64,000 bases of DNA, taken from positions 231,957,360-232,021,359 of the forward strand of contig NC_084793.1 of assembly GCF_963169125.1 (NCBI RefSeq). The letters are read 5' to 3'. A program made the position numbers and the translations under genes. The notes under the pieces are model-generated. The model was not told where the DNA came from. It was given only the letters and a program-made list of their open reading frames with translations, and did not search any database. This document shows, piece by piece, positions 33,766-47,000 of this stretch. Position 1 is the first letter of the stretch; each line of letters opens with the position of its first letter. The stretch comes from Humulus lupulus (taxonomy: Eukaryota > Streptophyta > Magnoliopsida > Rosales > Cannabaceae).

Positions 33766-35522
33766 GCCTTTATCGCAGAAATCATGGGACACTTCTTTTC
33801 TCTTGACGTACCCTTGAACTCGAATGGTTCTTCTCCTGCTGGGGTGAAGACCACTTTTCTGCTCTTGCAATTGATAACTGCTCCATATTTGGTTAACCAA
33901 TCCATCCCAAATATGACATCATATTCATGTAGGTCCAAGACTAACAGATCCACCATTAGCTCACGATTTTCAACCCAAACTGGTACGGCTCTAACCCATG
34001 TCCGCACCAGCATATCCTCACCCGAAGGCAAGGATACCCCACAAATAACAGGCATAGGCTCAGGACTTCTATTTAATTTTTCCACAAAGGATGCAGATAC
34101 AAAAGAATGTGATGCACCAGTATCCATTAATGCATATGATGAGGTTTGGGCGATAGAAATCTGACCTGACACCATATCAGATGGGCCAGCTCCTTTGTCG
34201 CTTTGTGTAAGTGTATAAACTCGAGGCGGAGCTCTAATTTGTTTATGTTGGTCATTTCCATTGCCCTTGGCTGGCATTCGACAATCCTTAGCAAAGTTCC
34301 CTGGCTTTCCACAGTTAAAACAGACCCCGCACTCGCCCCAATGGCGGTGGTTACACTTGTTGCATAGTGGCCATTGTTCAAACTCACGTCTCGGCTGTTT
34401 GTTGTGACTAGCCATTGCCTGATTGGGAGGTCCCCCTTTTCTTTTGTTATTTCCCCCAAAAATCGGTCTTGTGCCTCTTGGATTGTTTGTTCGCTCCGAG
34501 TTCTGGCTGAACCTCGGGTTGAACCTTCCCCTTGGGCCATTCTGATTGGCCTGAAACTGTCCGGGGTTGTTGGGAGTGTACCTCCTGTCTTCGTTCTTCT
34601 GTGGATCTGGCTTGTCTGACACGGCCCAAGACTCTTGGCGAAGAGCCCGTTCCACAGCTTCAGCATACGTCTCTGGGCCAGTTCTACCAGTGTCTACACA
34701 CCTAGCAATGTCTCTGCGTAGGCCCTTCATAAAACTCCAGGTCTTATTCTCTTCAGTGCTCACCTGGTTCTTCGCAAACCTAGACAGTTGGTCAAATTTT
34801 CGAACGTAGTTCTGCACGCTCGATGTTCCCTGCTTCAGATTAGTGAACTCATTCACTTTGTGCTCAATCACCGCCTTACTAAAGTACTTGCCATTGAACA
34901 AGGTCAAGAACTCTAGCCATTCCATCTCGGCAACGTTATGCCCTTTCTTGGCTGCGTCCCACCAGATGCGGGCATCTTTCCTTAGCATATAGGTCGCGCA
35001 AACTACCTTCTCTCTCTCAGTAGTTCCAATGAAGTCAAAGATTCTTTCCAAAATACTAATCCATTCCTCTGCCATTGAAGGGTCACTGCTCCCCTCGAAT
35101 ATAGGTGGATTTTGGTTGCCGAACCTTTCTGATATAGGTTTTGCTCGGGCAGCTCTCGGCGCCTCTACTGGCTGTACAGGTTGCTCAATGATAACCTGCG
35201 GGCCAAGGTTTTGTTCTTCATTGGTTGCAGGTGGTACTTCGTAGTTCTAAGAATTGTTCGGTGGTATAGGGAGTCGTCCCAGAAGGGTGTTAAATCTTTC
35301 AGCTTGGAGGGCATCAGCGTCCTCCTGTCTCTTTTGCCCTCTTTCTATTTGAGCTCCATGCGTCTCCACTAGCCTTTGCAGATTGTTCATCTGCTCGGCT
35401 ATCTCGCGAACTCTATCAGCTTGGTTTGGAGCTCTAGCGGCAGGCACATTCTGAGCTCTATTAGCAGGTGTGGCCTGGCCTCGGCCAGCAACACCCCTTC
35501 CTCTTTGAGCTCTTGTCCTTGC
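33750..35522 (-). pseudogene. Tekay-like gag and protease
   Basis: Minus strand. The probable start is MARTRAQRGRGVAGRGQ (35522). An in-frame stop at about 35244-35246 interrupts it, then 441 open codons begin at 35075. The gag core runs from EEWISILERIFDFIG to EHKVNEFTNLKQGTSSVQNY. A zinc knuckle CFNCGKPGNFAKDC follows, in which the usual histidine is asparagine. Protease has the active-site block ALMDTGASHSFVS near 34110-34150 and ends near DLHEYDVIFGMDWLTKYG. The frame closes at 33750 after a probable single-base slip. Gag packages the RNA and protease matures the particle. Confidence 0.92.
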
Positions 35523-36310
35523 CATTTGTTTTCTTTCAAAACAAAAGCTCCTAAGTGCATAAGGACGAGGAGTTAGTATTGACACAAATAGTCAATCAAC
35601 CTAATTAAACACGCCAAGCATATCAAGCACAACAAGAAATCAACACTTTTTAACGAAAGTTAGCAACTTCATGTCATAACCTATACCATATACAACAACG
35701 TTTCAAGTTTGGGTCGACCAGTCTAAGGGATTTACAAAATTAGCCCTAAAAAAAACAGACTTATAACCCTTCTAGACTAGTTACTAATTTCCTTAATCAT
35801 ACTCAAGGTAGGCATATATTTCAAAACTAGGTGGGTTTCTAACACCTATGCAACGCCTAACACCTAGTCGGTGTCGCTGTCAGCGGCCATATCAGGACCT
35901 CCATCTGGATCCTCCTCGAGATCTTCCTCAGTCTGGTCCATCAGCTCCTCATAAGAAATTTCCCCGTCGCCGAGTTCTTCATTAGCCACTTCCTCCACTG
36001 GCAGGTTCTCAGCTACAACTACACCAAAGTCCTACAACCTAGTCGGTTTGCAAGGCCTTTACAAAAAGTATCAACAAGACCCTCACAGCATAACCTAAAC
36101 TAAGCTGTCCATCAACATATCCAGCTCTATGTCGGTATCCTCGTCAGACTGCTCGAGATCCTCATCTGGCTCTACTGAAGACTTCCGTCATGTACTGCGT
36201 ACATTGCCAAATGGCACGTCAATGTCGTCATTCGTACTCGAAGTGGCAAGGAATTCTCATCGTTAAAGAGTCTATAGAAAATCGATTCTAGGCGAAGGGC
36301 TCATGAGTAG
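35523..36310 (-). other. Tekay-like leader with two acidic short frames
   Basis: Untranslated leader between primer site and gag. Read on the minus strand it holds two short aspartate/glutamate-rich frames, each ending at a stop: one around 35869-36020 (EELMDQTEEDLEEDPDGG near its end) and one around 36100-36185 (EPDEDLEQSDEDTDIELD). No convincing start codon is seen for either. They look like duplicated or decayed pieces of a coding segment. Confidence 0.5.
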
Positions 36311-37106
36311 TGTTATACCCGGATTTCGAGCCATGGTAAATGTGACCTCGAAAGTTGGATTTGCAACGAATGGTCTCGTAAGGATTAGAGTATGTTCTAG
36401 GATTGTATATCGAGCCTGCAAAGTACGATATATGACCTCGAATGTGGTGACCTCAAAACGATCTCGATCTCGAATGGTAGCTCCGAGAACACACTCATCT
36501 TCGGGGACGACTTCGGATCCGGGGTCTCGAGCTCGATGTACGTACGATCTCGAAAGACACGTGATCTCGGGAGATGTCATTAGCTCGCACAATGACGTGA
36601 GACCTGGGATGCTAAAGCCTTAGAGATACGCGATAACCACCTTGATTATCTACAAGTATTATAAATATGAGATGTAATCCTCATTTATTAATGTAAATCC
36701 CCAAGAATCGTGGGATATTATTTGGTCAGTTATGCGTTTCTTGGTCTTCAGGGACGTTTCCTTTTATATCTGATTATAGGCATTTAAAGCCATTTATTTT
36801 ATTCACAAAAGAGTAACTACCCAAAATATGTGGGATAGTATTCTGCATCCTTCTCTATAAATAGAGAAGCCATGCACCATTGTAATGGACCGAAATTCTG
36901 ATCCTTGAGAGAAAATTCTGAAGAATTCATGCTTAAGAATTTTCAGAGATAATCCTGAGATTAATAACAGAGACTCGTGGACTAGGCAGATTTAACTGCT
37001 GAACCACGTAAAAATCGCGTGTTTGATTTGTTTTATTTCATTTAGCCATTGTTATTCATTGTTGACGTGCTCTTCTTTTACTGTTTGATGAAAAACGTCG
37101 TCAACA
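36311..37106 (+). mobile_element. Solo LTR, Tat-like family, target duplication AGTAG
   Basis: 796 bp, starts TGTTATACCC and ends GTCGTCAACA, flanked by AGTAG at 36306-36310 and 37107-37111. A TATA box (tataaata, 36856-36863) lies in the short palindrome ttctctat-a-aatagagaag. The segment ctgctgaaccacgtaaaaat near 36995 resembles the inverse of the Tat LTR at 47001-47716, suggesting a related family. Confidence 0.85.
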
Positions 37107-37287
37107 AGTAGCTTTCCTATCACAGGGTCACCTATCTCAGGTATATCAACCATAACCTACAATTTATAGAATTGAGGTGAATAAAAAGAAAACAACACAC
37201 TAAAGGAAGAAACAGTACTTACAGTGAGTGCCGGTCTATCTTTGCGAAATGTACATGTGGGTTGTCTACAGAACCGGCTCAACTCGA

Positions 37288-37299
37288 GCTCTGATACCA
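37288..37299 (-). promoter_or_regulatory. Primer-binding site for initiator methionine tRNA
   Basis: The minus strand reads TGGTATCAGAGC, complementary to the 3' end of plant initiator tRNA-Met, two bases from the 5' LTR end. This proves orientation and the 5' LTR assignment. Confidence 0.95.
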
Positions 37300-37301
37300 A
37301 C

Positions 37302-40300
37302 TGTAACGACTCGGATTTTCAAGACTCGATAATGCGGAAATATAAATGTTTTCATTTAACAAAATGTCTCAAAAACCCATAGAAAAAAAACTTTTTAAAA
37401 AGTTGTATGACCATACTTAACATTTAGTTACAAACATGTTTTATAAAGATTAGAGTGAGCCTAGTTTAGGAAAATTACACAACATTTCCAAAAATAAAAA
37501 GGCTTCCCAAAAGGTCGGTCCACATGTACATTTGCAAGGAAGACTCCAGCGCTCACTGCTCTTCCTTGCCCTTGCTCTTACCTACAACATGAAACAACTA
37601 GGTAAGCGAAAACGCTTAGTAAGATCAACTTTCAAACAAGGCATGTAGAGAATTAGGGTTCCGGACCCTACACAAAAAATTTCAAGAACGCCAAAGCATC
37701 CTGGCAAACTTATGGTCATGCCTGATAACCAATGATAAATTAGTTCATAACTATATAAAATCCTACACTCAGAAAAATCCCAGAACAAGAAGATATATTA
37801 TATCACAACTATATCTTATCAACAATTATATCCCTGCACTCAGAAAAATCCCAGAGCAAGCAGATATATTATATCACAACATAATTCGAGACCAACGCTC
37901 GACAATTTCCAACAATTCATGCGTAACGCGCCCTCCAACATAATTGCTAATCTGTAAAAGAGAACCGAGTCCCCACACTAAGATCTAGCCAATAAATATT
38001 CTCATCAAGGGTAACTATCGTGTTACCTAGGGCATCGCTACTTATTCAAGAGTGTAATCCAATTTACACGGTTTTACGGAGACTTCTATGTTAATCAGCG
38101 GTGCTAGTGAGCAGCTGCCCCTAGGGTGTTCAGCCTCACTCAATCTTGGCAACCCCTAGTATCTCTAGGCACTCTCACAGAATGGCCAATATTCATGGCT
38201 GCTATCCGGGAATAATTTATCAGAGCACTTGCTCGGATTCTAACCGTCCAATGATTAAGTAAGCATGAGGGCCCCTAGGTCCCATTTCTCTTGGCGCCCC
38301 TAGGTTTAACCAGCTTATCCTCATCTCATGGCCACTCGTCGTGGTAATGAACCGGACATAAATAAAATCAAGCAGTGTGACGGGGATCAACCGTCTAGGA
38401 TATGACGGACTTCTACCGTTCATATTTTCTAAATCAGCACTCACTAGACTAACGTCTCTAAACAACTTTCTATGATAGCCTATATATATGCATGTATCCC
38501 TATACTAACATACAAGACAATAATCATTTCATGTTGCAGCCATACAATATAAGTTGACTTACTTGGAGTCCTTAGCGCTCAGCAAGTTTTCACCCTCCAA
38601 CGTTCAGTCCAGTTACGCTTAGCCAATACTGTATTTATCCATACAGTATACTCGGATTAATTATGGCACTCATAATTCATTATTATTATTTTGGGCAGTT
38701 TGGTCATTTTAATAAAAGTCATTTGTAAGGATTTATAATCCTTATTTGGTTTTAAACCTATTAAGGAAAGTCATACAAAATATTCGAGACTAAACCCTAA
38801 GTCTCGGGGAGACCTATCCTAAGGTCTCGATACCTAGGCTCGGGTATCACAATGGTATTTCCCCACAACCAGCTAAAAATCTTATTCTTTCAAGGTATCG
38901 CCATTAACCCGCACTTTCGACTAGTCGGTTAAAATATGTAAGATTTTAGCCGGTATTACATCCAGAAAATACAAATAAATTCCTTAATTATTTTTAAAGA
39001 AAATATACTCTTTACATTTTCCTTTTAGTTTTCTTAAGGTTTTAATATCTAAAAACCGATTTAAGAAAATTGCCTAATTTTTTTTAATTAGGAAAACCGT
39101 TATAAATTTCTCATCTTGACTAATTAATTTTCCAAAAGAAATTAATCAATTTTTACTTACTAGAAAAATAATTCATTTAAACTCAAAGGGGTAATTTTAG
39201 TGAAACTATGATTTCAAGACTTACCATTTTATATCTTGAAATAAACAAAATTTTACTTTTTACCTTATGTTCCAAAATCTCATTTTTACACTAAGTGTGA
39301 AAAACCTATTTTTCACATTTTTAACTACATACTTCGTTAGTTCATAACTTGAAATTTACTTGCCCAATTGTTACCAAAATTTCCTAATTCTATTTTTGTT
39401 ATGTCATTTAGGTCTTTGTAAAATCTTAGGTCAAAATGAGCATTTTTTATTGGTGAAATCATTTTCCAACAATGAGGTAAAAATGACCTTATTTTCAAGC
39501 CCTTATTTTTTCAAAACTTTGACAGTTAATAACTTTCAAACCGTTCAATATTTTCTTACCAAATTTTACAGTGGAATAATAGGTTATGCGAGAAATATGT
39601 TCACAAAATTTTAGAAAAAACTGGGTTCATTTGCCCTATACAGTGGCTGTCCAAACTTGGTTCCGAAAATAAGAATACGAAAAAACAGTTTTTTACCTAA
39701 ACTTTGAAATAGCATAACTTACTCATTTCTAAACATTTTTTAGTGTTTCAAAAGCTCAATTTTATGTACTCAATCTCAAAAACATCACAGTACAATTTAA
39801 TTTTACAAAAACAATATACAGTGGCTGTTTGACCCCTTGGAAGTCACAGCTCAAAACATGTTTGTTTTAGGGTATCCTACAAAACCCTTGGGGGTTCTGG
39901 TTCCCATTTTCAAAAATCAATACACATGCATCATAAAAAATATTAAACAACTACCATAACCTTATTACATCACCAACAAGAAAATTTAAGCATTAAATAT
40001 ACAAAACAATGCTTAAAACTAAAAACCCTACAACAAAAATCATCAAAAGTAAACTCTTTACCTCTTTGGTGTTCTTGCTTAAGGTTTGGACCTTCCTATA
40101 AGCTTTGACTCCTTCAAAACCTTTCAAAATCCCTAACCAACTTCCCCCAACAACATAGTTAATTAGCTATTTGAAACTCTAAGCTTAAAACTTTACAAAA
40201 GCCTAGATTAGTGAAGCTTTACCTTAGGGAAAATACTTCCTAGACCAAGACTTAGCCTCCAAGTTTTCCTTGGTGTACTTGAGGTTGAATATTGAGGGAA

Positions 40301-41085
40301 CACTTTGAGAGGTCTTCAAAAATCAGATGAGAGTGATTGAGAGAGTGTGGGGATCGGTTTTGGGGGTTAGAAGAGCTCAAAATACTCTTCAAAATATCAC
40401 AAAACACTTGAGTGCTTTTCTACACATTTGCCCACTTGACTTCTTAATTAAATGAGATTTAAATTTTATAAAATTTGGGTTCACACCACTCTAAAACACC
40501 ACATGGCCGGCCACCCTTTTCATTTTATCTAAGTTATATATAATATTTTTTTTTATAAAGGTTTCATAAGAAGAAAAGTCCAAATTGGCTTTTGACACCT
40601 TTTTCACTTTTATTAAGTTTTAAATCACCAAACTTAACATTAATTAATTAAATTAAATGTCTCTCACATTTAATTTAATTAATCACATAATAAAATTTTA
40701 CCTAAGGTCCATTCATGGAATAAAATTCCCCATTTCGGCAAAATTAGGCAGTTACCACAAAATGCCTTAAAATTTCCATTTTCTTTTAGGTTTATTATTT
40801 TTGACCAAACTTTAACTTTTATGAATGTATTTTATGCCCAAAATATAATTGCCATGATTTTTCATTTTATTTTTCGAGATTTTTACCCGATCAGGGTTTT
40901 TGTGTCTGTCCAGGACCGAAAGTCTTATCTTGATTTTTAAAATCACAAAATTCATATTTTGGCTAGCAATAACTCATGGAATACTTACAAACAAAATATA
41001 ATATTATTTAAAATAATATTCTTAACCCGGGGGAAAAATCCCGACCCGAGTCGTTTAAAGGTACCCAAAAACGTAGGACGTTACA
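37302..41085 (-). repeat. 5' LTR of the Tekay-like chromovirus
   Basis: Near-identical partner of 25048-28839 (3,784 against 3,792 bp). On the minus strand a TATA-like stretch near 40540 precedes a CT-rich presumed transcribed leader. No gene inside; the short open frames are chance. Confidence 0.93.
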
Positions 41086-41090
41086 GTGGC

Positions 41091-41154
41091 ACCTATGTGC
41101 ATCCTGATATCGTTTTATCCCCTAGCTCCCTATTTCCATATCCAGTGCACAAAG
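41091..41154 (+). pseudogene. Continuation of the Tat accessory-gene relic
   Basis: Sixty-four bases continuing the relic cut at 25042 (reading GTYVHPDIVLSPSSLF across the join), then cut again by the copia LTR at 41155. A further 31-bp remnant (42525-42555) separates the two copia LTRs. Confidence 0.55.
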
Positions 41155-42524
41155 TGTTAGGAACAATTCCTAGTGCGCAGCAGAAATTGCGGTAATGGTA
41201 GTATTGTATACAACAACAAAATTTCATATAAACAACTTTGTATGAGGATCCTTTAATATGCAATATGTTAATCAATATATAATATGTATATGTAAAAATA
41301 ATACGAAATGATTTACCTCTCGTAGTCTATCAAGAATCCATGAATCTTTTCGTGTATATTTCGATCTTTCTATACTCACTAGAGCACTCACACCTAGATC
41401 TTCCAAGATGTTCTCTACACCTCAAGATGTGGGTGGGCACATAGAGAACAAGGATCAATTTTGTGAATCAAAAGTATTCTCAACACATGAGACTCTTGAT
41501 TATAAACTAGAGAGAAAATGTTTTTCTTTTGTGAAAAAGATGAGTTTAACCCTTGTATCATCTCTTACCTTGATCAATGTTGATAGAGCCACCCCGGGGA
41601 CCTATGGACCAATAATTTCAAGCTCCAATAAATAAAAGATTATTAACAAAACTCTTTGATTCAATAATCATGATTATTAATCTCATGATTATTCCACTAT
41701 AAATATTAGTCTGAACTCTTGAGAATTATAGACATATATTTACTGACTACTTTATTGTAACCATAAAGTGTCCATTGATATAATCATTACATACAAATTA
41801 ATCCTCTATTGATGATTCATAATTAAGTGGGAATAAAATTACCGTCTTACCCTTTTAATTATATCTTCATTCCTTGTGTACCATTGACTTTACTAGAGAA
41901 GGTTAATTCATAATTTGATTATGAATTTGACGTCAATAACCTTTTCAGTTCCAAAAGCCAACCAAATAGGGTATCATCATTCAATCTATAAGAAGTATAG
42001 ATTCCATGTCTGTTAAGCTATGTCCCCAGCCATATTCAATCATTGAGTGCCCAAAACAATAGTTCTTAGCTTGATCATTCTGACAAACTGTAACACATGA
42101 ATCAAAAGATCAAATAACATATATAGGATTTCATAATAACTTTAAGATTAAGATCAGTTTGTATATGATCATCAGTTGATGTGTTTTATAATACTACGAA
42201 ACGGTATTTAAACAAGTATTACTAAATCACATTTGGTCACATGTATTCATAATACTAGTGGATCATACTTGCAGTAATTGATCTAAAGATTCCATAACTT
42301 TATTTTACTGCGAACTATTTAAGTTCATTATCTCAATCTCGATCCTCTCATACCAATATGAGATTGAGACCACATAGATGTGCTTGAGAATTTTCTGATA
42401 TTTACCTAATATTATTAGCAATAATATAGTACATAAGCTACATATATACAATAATTCAATTCATTCATTTATTTCATTAAAATCATTGTAAACTACAATT
42501 GCTTTAAGGGCACAATTCCCAACA
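41155..42524 (-). mobile_element. Copia LTR, probably solo
   Basis: Starts TGTTAGGAACAATTCC and ends GGCACAATTCCCAACA on the plus strand. Flanks CAAAG (41150-41154) and CAAAC (42525-42529) are a possible target duplication with one change. Shared landmarks with the next LTR include gagccaccccggggacctat (41587 here, 43768 there), agtgtccattgatataatca and actacaattgctttaaggg. Minus orientation follows from the neighbouring element. Confidence 0.75.
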
Positions 42525-42555
42525 CAAACCATATGATCCGAGCTCATATGGTAAG

Positions 42556-44762
42556 TGTTGGAAAAACAATTAGAGTGCACAACGGAATTGGCGTGGTGGG
42601 CCCAATGTATAAACACACAAAAAATTCCATCTCTCATATAAACAGTTTATATGTTCAATAAAACATCCAGACAAAAACATTAATATACAATATTATTAAT
42701 CATGCAACATATATATAAATATACATACTTATATATATATCATATGCACATGTACACAAATATTCGAGAATATAAATATTTACCTCTTGAAGCCTATCAA
42801 GTGTCTTGAGTCTTTTCGTATATATATTGATTTTCCTATCCAGTGCTTTGAGTACTCAAATCATGATCTTCCAAATTGTTCTCTACACCTCAAGATGTGC
42901 GTGGGCACATAAAGAAAATGAGTTTGCAATTTAGAAATTACAAGTATATCTCAACACATGATAACTTGGATTATGACTTGGGAAATGTTAGAATAAAAGA
43001 AGAAGATGACAATTTCTTATCTCACAAATTCTGAAACTTTTTCTGAATTACCACTGACTTGTTTTTCTTCTTATTATTCTATATTATATATAAAGATATT
43101 ATATATTACCTTATTATTCCTAATAATAATAGTAATATAATAATAATAATAATATCATAATGATGATAAGAATTGATTTAGGTAAATTTCTAACTTACCA
43201 AATTTGAAAATATATATTTTCAAATTATTAATTAAATAAATAATAAAATAAAAACAATACTGGTACAATATGAGTATACTGCTACACACATGGTATAGTG
43301 CCTGGACTGTGTCATGCATGAATAGCAGTATTCCTTTTTCAAGGATATTACATTTTTCTTTTATTTATTTAATTAAAATCAATCCTTCCACAAAATATGG
43401 TATTATCTTTTTAAGGAAAAGATCACAACCATATTTCAAAATTTAAATTAAATTCAAAATACAAATTGATGATCATCATTATCATAATAAATAAAAAACT
43501 ATTTTTGACTTATCAATTTTATTTTCTCCCACTCAAATAAAATAATTAATTTCAAAATTTTATTTATTTATTTATGTATATATTTCAAAATTATATATTT
43601 AAATCAATAAACATATTTTAGAAAATTCAATAAATAATTCCAAATTAATTATTCAACCTCAAATATTATATAATTGTATATTGGACCCGTAGAATAAAAA
43701 TTTTCTCAAATTTCCAAATTACAGATTTACTCTTGTCTCAACTCTTACCTTGATATGGTGTTGATAGAGCCACCCCGGGGACCTATGGACTTATAGTATC
43801 AAGCTCCAATAAATATTAGATTATTAATCAAAACAATTTGATTATATAATCATATTTATTAAGCTCATGATTACTCCACTATAAATATGAAATTAAACTC
43901 TTGATAATTAGAGACATATATTTACAGAGTACTTTATTAAAGAATAAAGTGTCCATTGATATAATCATTACATACAATGTTAATCCTCTATTAATGGTTC
44001 ATAATTAAAAGGGAACAAAATTATTGTTTACCCTTTTTACTATAAGATGTTCCTAGTGTACCATTGACTTTACTAGTGAAGGTTGTGTCACAAAAAGTTT
44101 GCGACGTCCTTTTTAGTTCCAAAAGTCAACCCAATAGGGAACCATTATTCAATCTATAAGAAAATATAGATTCCATATCTGTTAAACTTTGTCCCCAAAC
44201 ATATATATCATTGAGTCCCCAAAACAATTGTTCTTAGCCTGATCATTCTGACAAACCTTAATGCATGAATCAAATGATCAGATGACATATATAGGAGTAA
44301 CCTCAGGATTAAGATCATCGTGTATATGATCATCGTTTGATTTGTTTGATTAATACTATGAAACCGTGTTTAAACAAAGTATTAACAAATCACATCTGGT
44401 CCATTTCTATATATCACTATATATAAAGTACATTCACTAAAGTGTCCTACTACAATAGTGGCCAGGATCATGGTCACTTGTATTCATAATACTAGCGAAT
44501 CATTCTGGCATTAATTAATCTAAAGATTCCATAACTTTATTTTACTACGAACTGTTTAAAGTTTATTATCTTAATCTCGATCCTCTCATACCAATATGAG
44601 ATTAAGAACACATAGATAAACTTTGGAATTTTATGATATTTACTTAATATTATCAACATAATATCAGACATATTCTATATATATATAATAATTCAATTTA
44701 ATTATTTATTTTATTTAAAATATTTGTCAACTACAATTGCTTTAAGGGAACTATGCCCAATA
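42556..44762 (-). mobile_element. Copia LTR (3' LTR of the decayed copia element)
   Basis: Starts TGTTGGAAAAACAATT and ends near ATGCCCAATA. Longer than its left neighbour mainly because of about 0.7 kb of AT-rich sequence at about 43000-43720 that the other copy lacks. Directly to the right, in minus orientation, come remnants of the copia RNase H end, which places this as the 3' LTR. Confidence 0.75.
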
Positions 44763-47000
44763 TTCTCTCAATATGTCAATCACATTGTCCTGAACAAATT
44801 TGTCTAACAAAGTATTTGTTAACAATTTTGTAAGAGACTGTTTTGAAGCTATCTTCAAGATCATTACATCAATTATGTAAGATTTTCTTGAATTAAATGA
44901 TACTTCATTTCATGTGCTATACTCTCTCATGATTTCTAGTTCTTCTAGAATTGTAGTATCTCCATTGCTTTCACAATGAGATACTAGTAGTTTATTCAAG
45001 TCTGAAACCCTTTCGAGAATGGTAAAGAACTCAACTAAATAAAATAGCATATTTAACTGCTCGTAACTGTTACATTTCAGCTTCTATGGTGAAACATACA
45101 AATTTGAAATGTCCAATACATTTCCAGATTAATGTGTCCCTACCACAGTTGTAGAAACTGATCCTGATATTAATCGTTGAAGATTTCTATCTGGTTTAAA
45201 ATTAGTTTATCCTTTGGGATTTTAGGTCACTGCCTAAATACACAAGCATACAATCTCTATTATATTCAAGATTATTAAATCCTTATAATTATTCAATGAA
45301 TCAATGCATCATTGGATTGACAACTGCTAACTATTTCCACCGTTTAACAAATGTTAATTCGAAGACATAACATTCGATACATTAAACAGTCCATCCCTAA
45401 GTTGTATGAATATTGTCTCATGTCCTTCTTTTCTAGTAAAAGAATAAATGGACATTATTATTTAGATAATACATCCTCCTGACCGGGAAGGCAAAAAGTC
45501 TTTCTTGGACTTTTGTAAACTAAAATATTTAAGCTTCTTATCTATATAAGTCACTTTAGACAGTGCCAAAAGATTGTTCTTTCAATTGCTATAAACATGA
45601 ATGTATAGAACATTTTGGCTTTTCTAAATCTAATATTTAGAAATGTTCAGCTAACCATTTCTTTTATATTGATAATTTCTCCACATAATTCCAAATGATC
45701 AGAATGTTATCAACATTAAGAATAAGGATCACAACAGAATCTTTCTGGTCCAGATCTTCAAATGGTTTTGTCATGTCAGTCATTCAGTAAAAACTACTTA
45801 GACATACATTTAAATTAATCTCATAATCCATGCATTAAGCAATGGGTAAGAGTATGTAAACAGATTTAAGCTTGATTACAGTAGAATGTATTTATTCGAG
45901 TAATAAATTGTTCTTTCTGATTATAGCCTTAGGCTATTAACTTTACTTTGAATAGTCTGTACTTTCCTCTGTTACCCTCTTCATCTTGAATATCTTGTTT
46001 CAAACTAAAGTACAATGAACTTTAGTTGGATGTTCAAGAATCTAGATGTCATAGGAATTCCAAATTTCATTTCTAGATTCATGGTGTTTCAACCATTGTT
46101 TTCTGTAAAAACTTTTCATTACATTCTAGTATGTGAATGAAATATAGTTAGATTGTGTTACACACAACCATCTAAACTTTATATTTGTAACAGGGTAGTT
46201 ACTAACTAACGCTCCCACTACAAAAATGCTTTACAGAATTTGTGATATTCTTTGGTTATATCATTGTAATTATCAGTAACTTGCTTACTTGACTTGCAGT
46301 CATTATTTCTAGTACAATTTAACTAGAAAAATATAGTGATTATAATAATCATGCTTCATTAAAGTAGCATTTAAGAGATACAAACTCTTTTGTAATCTTT
46401 TATGATTATTAATTTGCTTCACTAAATGACTTCATGGAAAATTTTCAATTTATTCACATAACCACTTGTGAATCCAAACGTTTAAGTCTTTGATTTACAA
46501 TCAAACATGTAAAGAGTATAATAAGTGTTAAAATTATAGAAATAATAAAGACGATAATGTTACTCATTATCTATTTAATCTTATCTATATGATTATATTC
46601 CATTTCTAAAATACAAATTTTGCTTAGCATTCTAGTTGAATGTGAGTTAGGTTTGAATTCCAAGTTCACTTGCAATTCAGTTGAATTCCAAATTCGAGTT
46701 TAGACTTCCTTTTGATCAAATCAAACAAGTCTTTAAGTGACTTTACAATGAATGTAGTATGAAAATTTCTAGAAATTTTCTTTGCATTCAACAAAAATAA
46801 ACATATCTTAAATAAATGTCAATCAATATTGACTTACTATTTATTATCTCTTTTAGCTTTGAACATTAAAAGGTTCAACATACATCTCTATGTATTGGCT
46901 AAACAATTATGTGATTTTTGAGCCTTTATTAGAGAAAGGTCTTTTGGTTAACTTTAATTAATAGACTACATAAACATGGAGAGAACCAATGAATGGTTCC
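44763..47000 (-). pseudogene. Decayed Ty1/copia pol, C-terminal part
   Basis: Minus-strand reading just inside the LTR gives VSFNSRKSYIIDVMILKIA then SLTKLLTNTLLDKF (44780-44915), matching the pattern of the copia RNase H end, where a KYH.IRE-type block is followed by an A..LTK.L block. Other parts are too eroded to assign domain by domain. No open frame above 60 codons. The element continues beyond the Tat insertion at 47001-59388. Confidence 0.6.

Larger units (their letters stand above)
25048..41085 (-). mobile_element. Near-complete Tekay-like chromovirus (minus strand) with two solo LTRs inserted
   Basis: Two direct repeats of 3.79 kb (25048-28839 and 37302-41085) flank gag, protease, RT, RNase H, integrase and a chromodomain-like tail, all on the minus strand. 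Target duplication: GTGGT (25043-25047) and GTGGC (41086-41090), one C-to-T difference. The primer site is next to the right LTR (37288-37299), confirming it as the 5' LTR. Insertions at 30936-32851 and 36311-37106 are younger than this element. Confidence 0.92.

Noticed and set aside
36272..36623. 106-codon frames on both strands
   Set aside because: They fall inside the 796-bp solo LTR and mirror each other; no domain.
43000..43740. Separate transposon inside the right copia LTR
   Set aside because: No terminal repeats or target duplication could be found at the edges, so it may equally be a deletion in the left copy.
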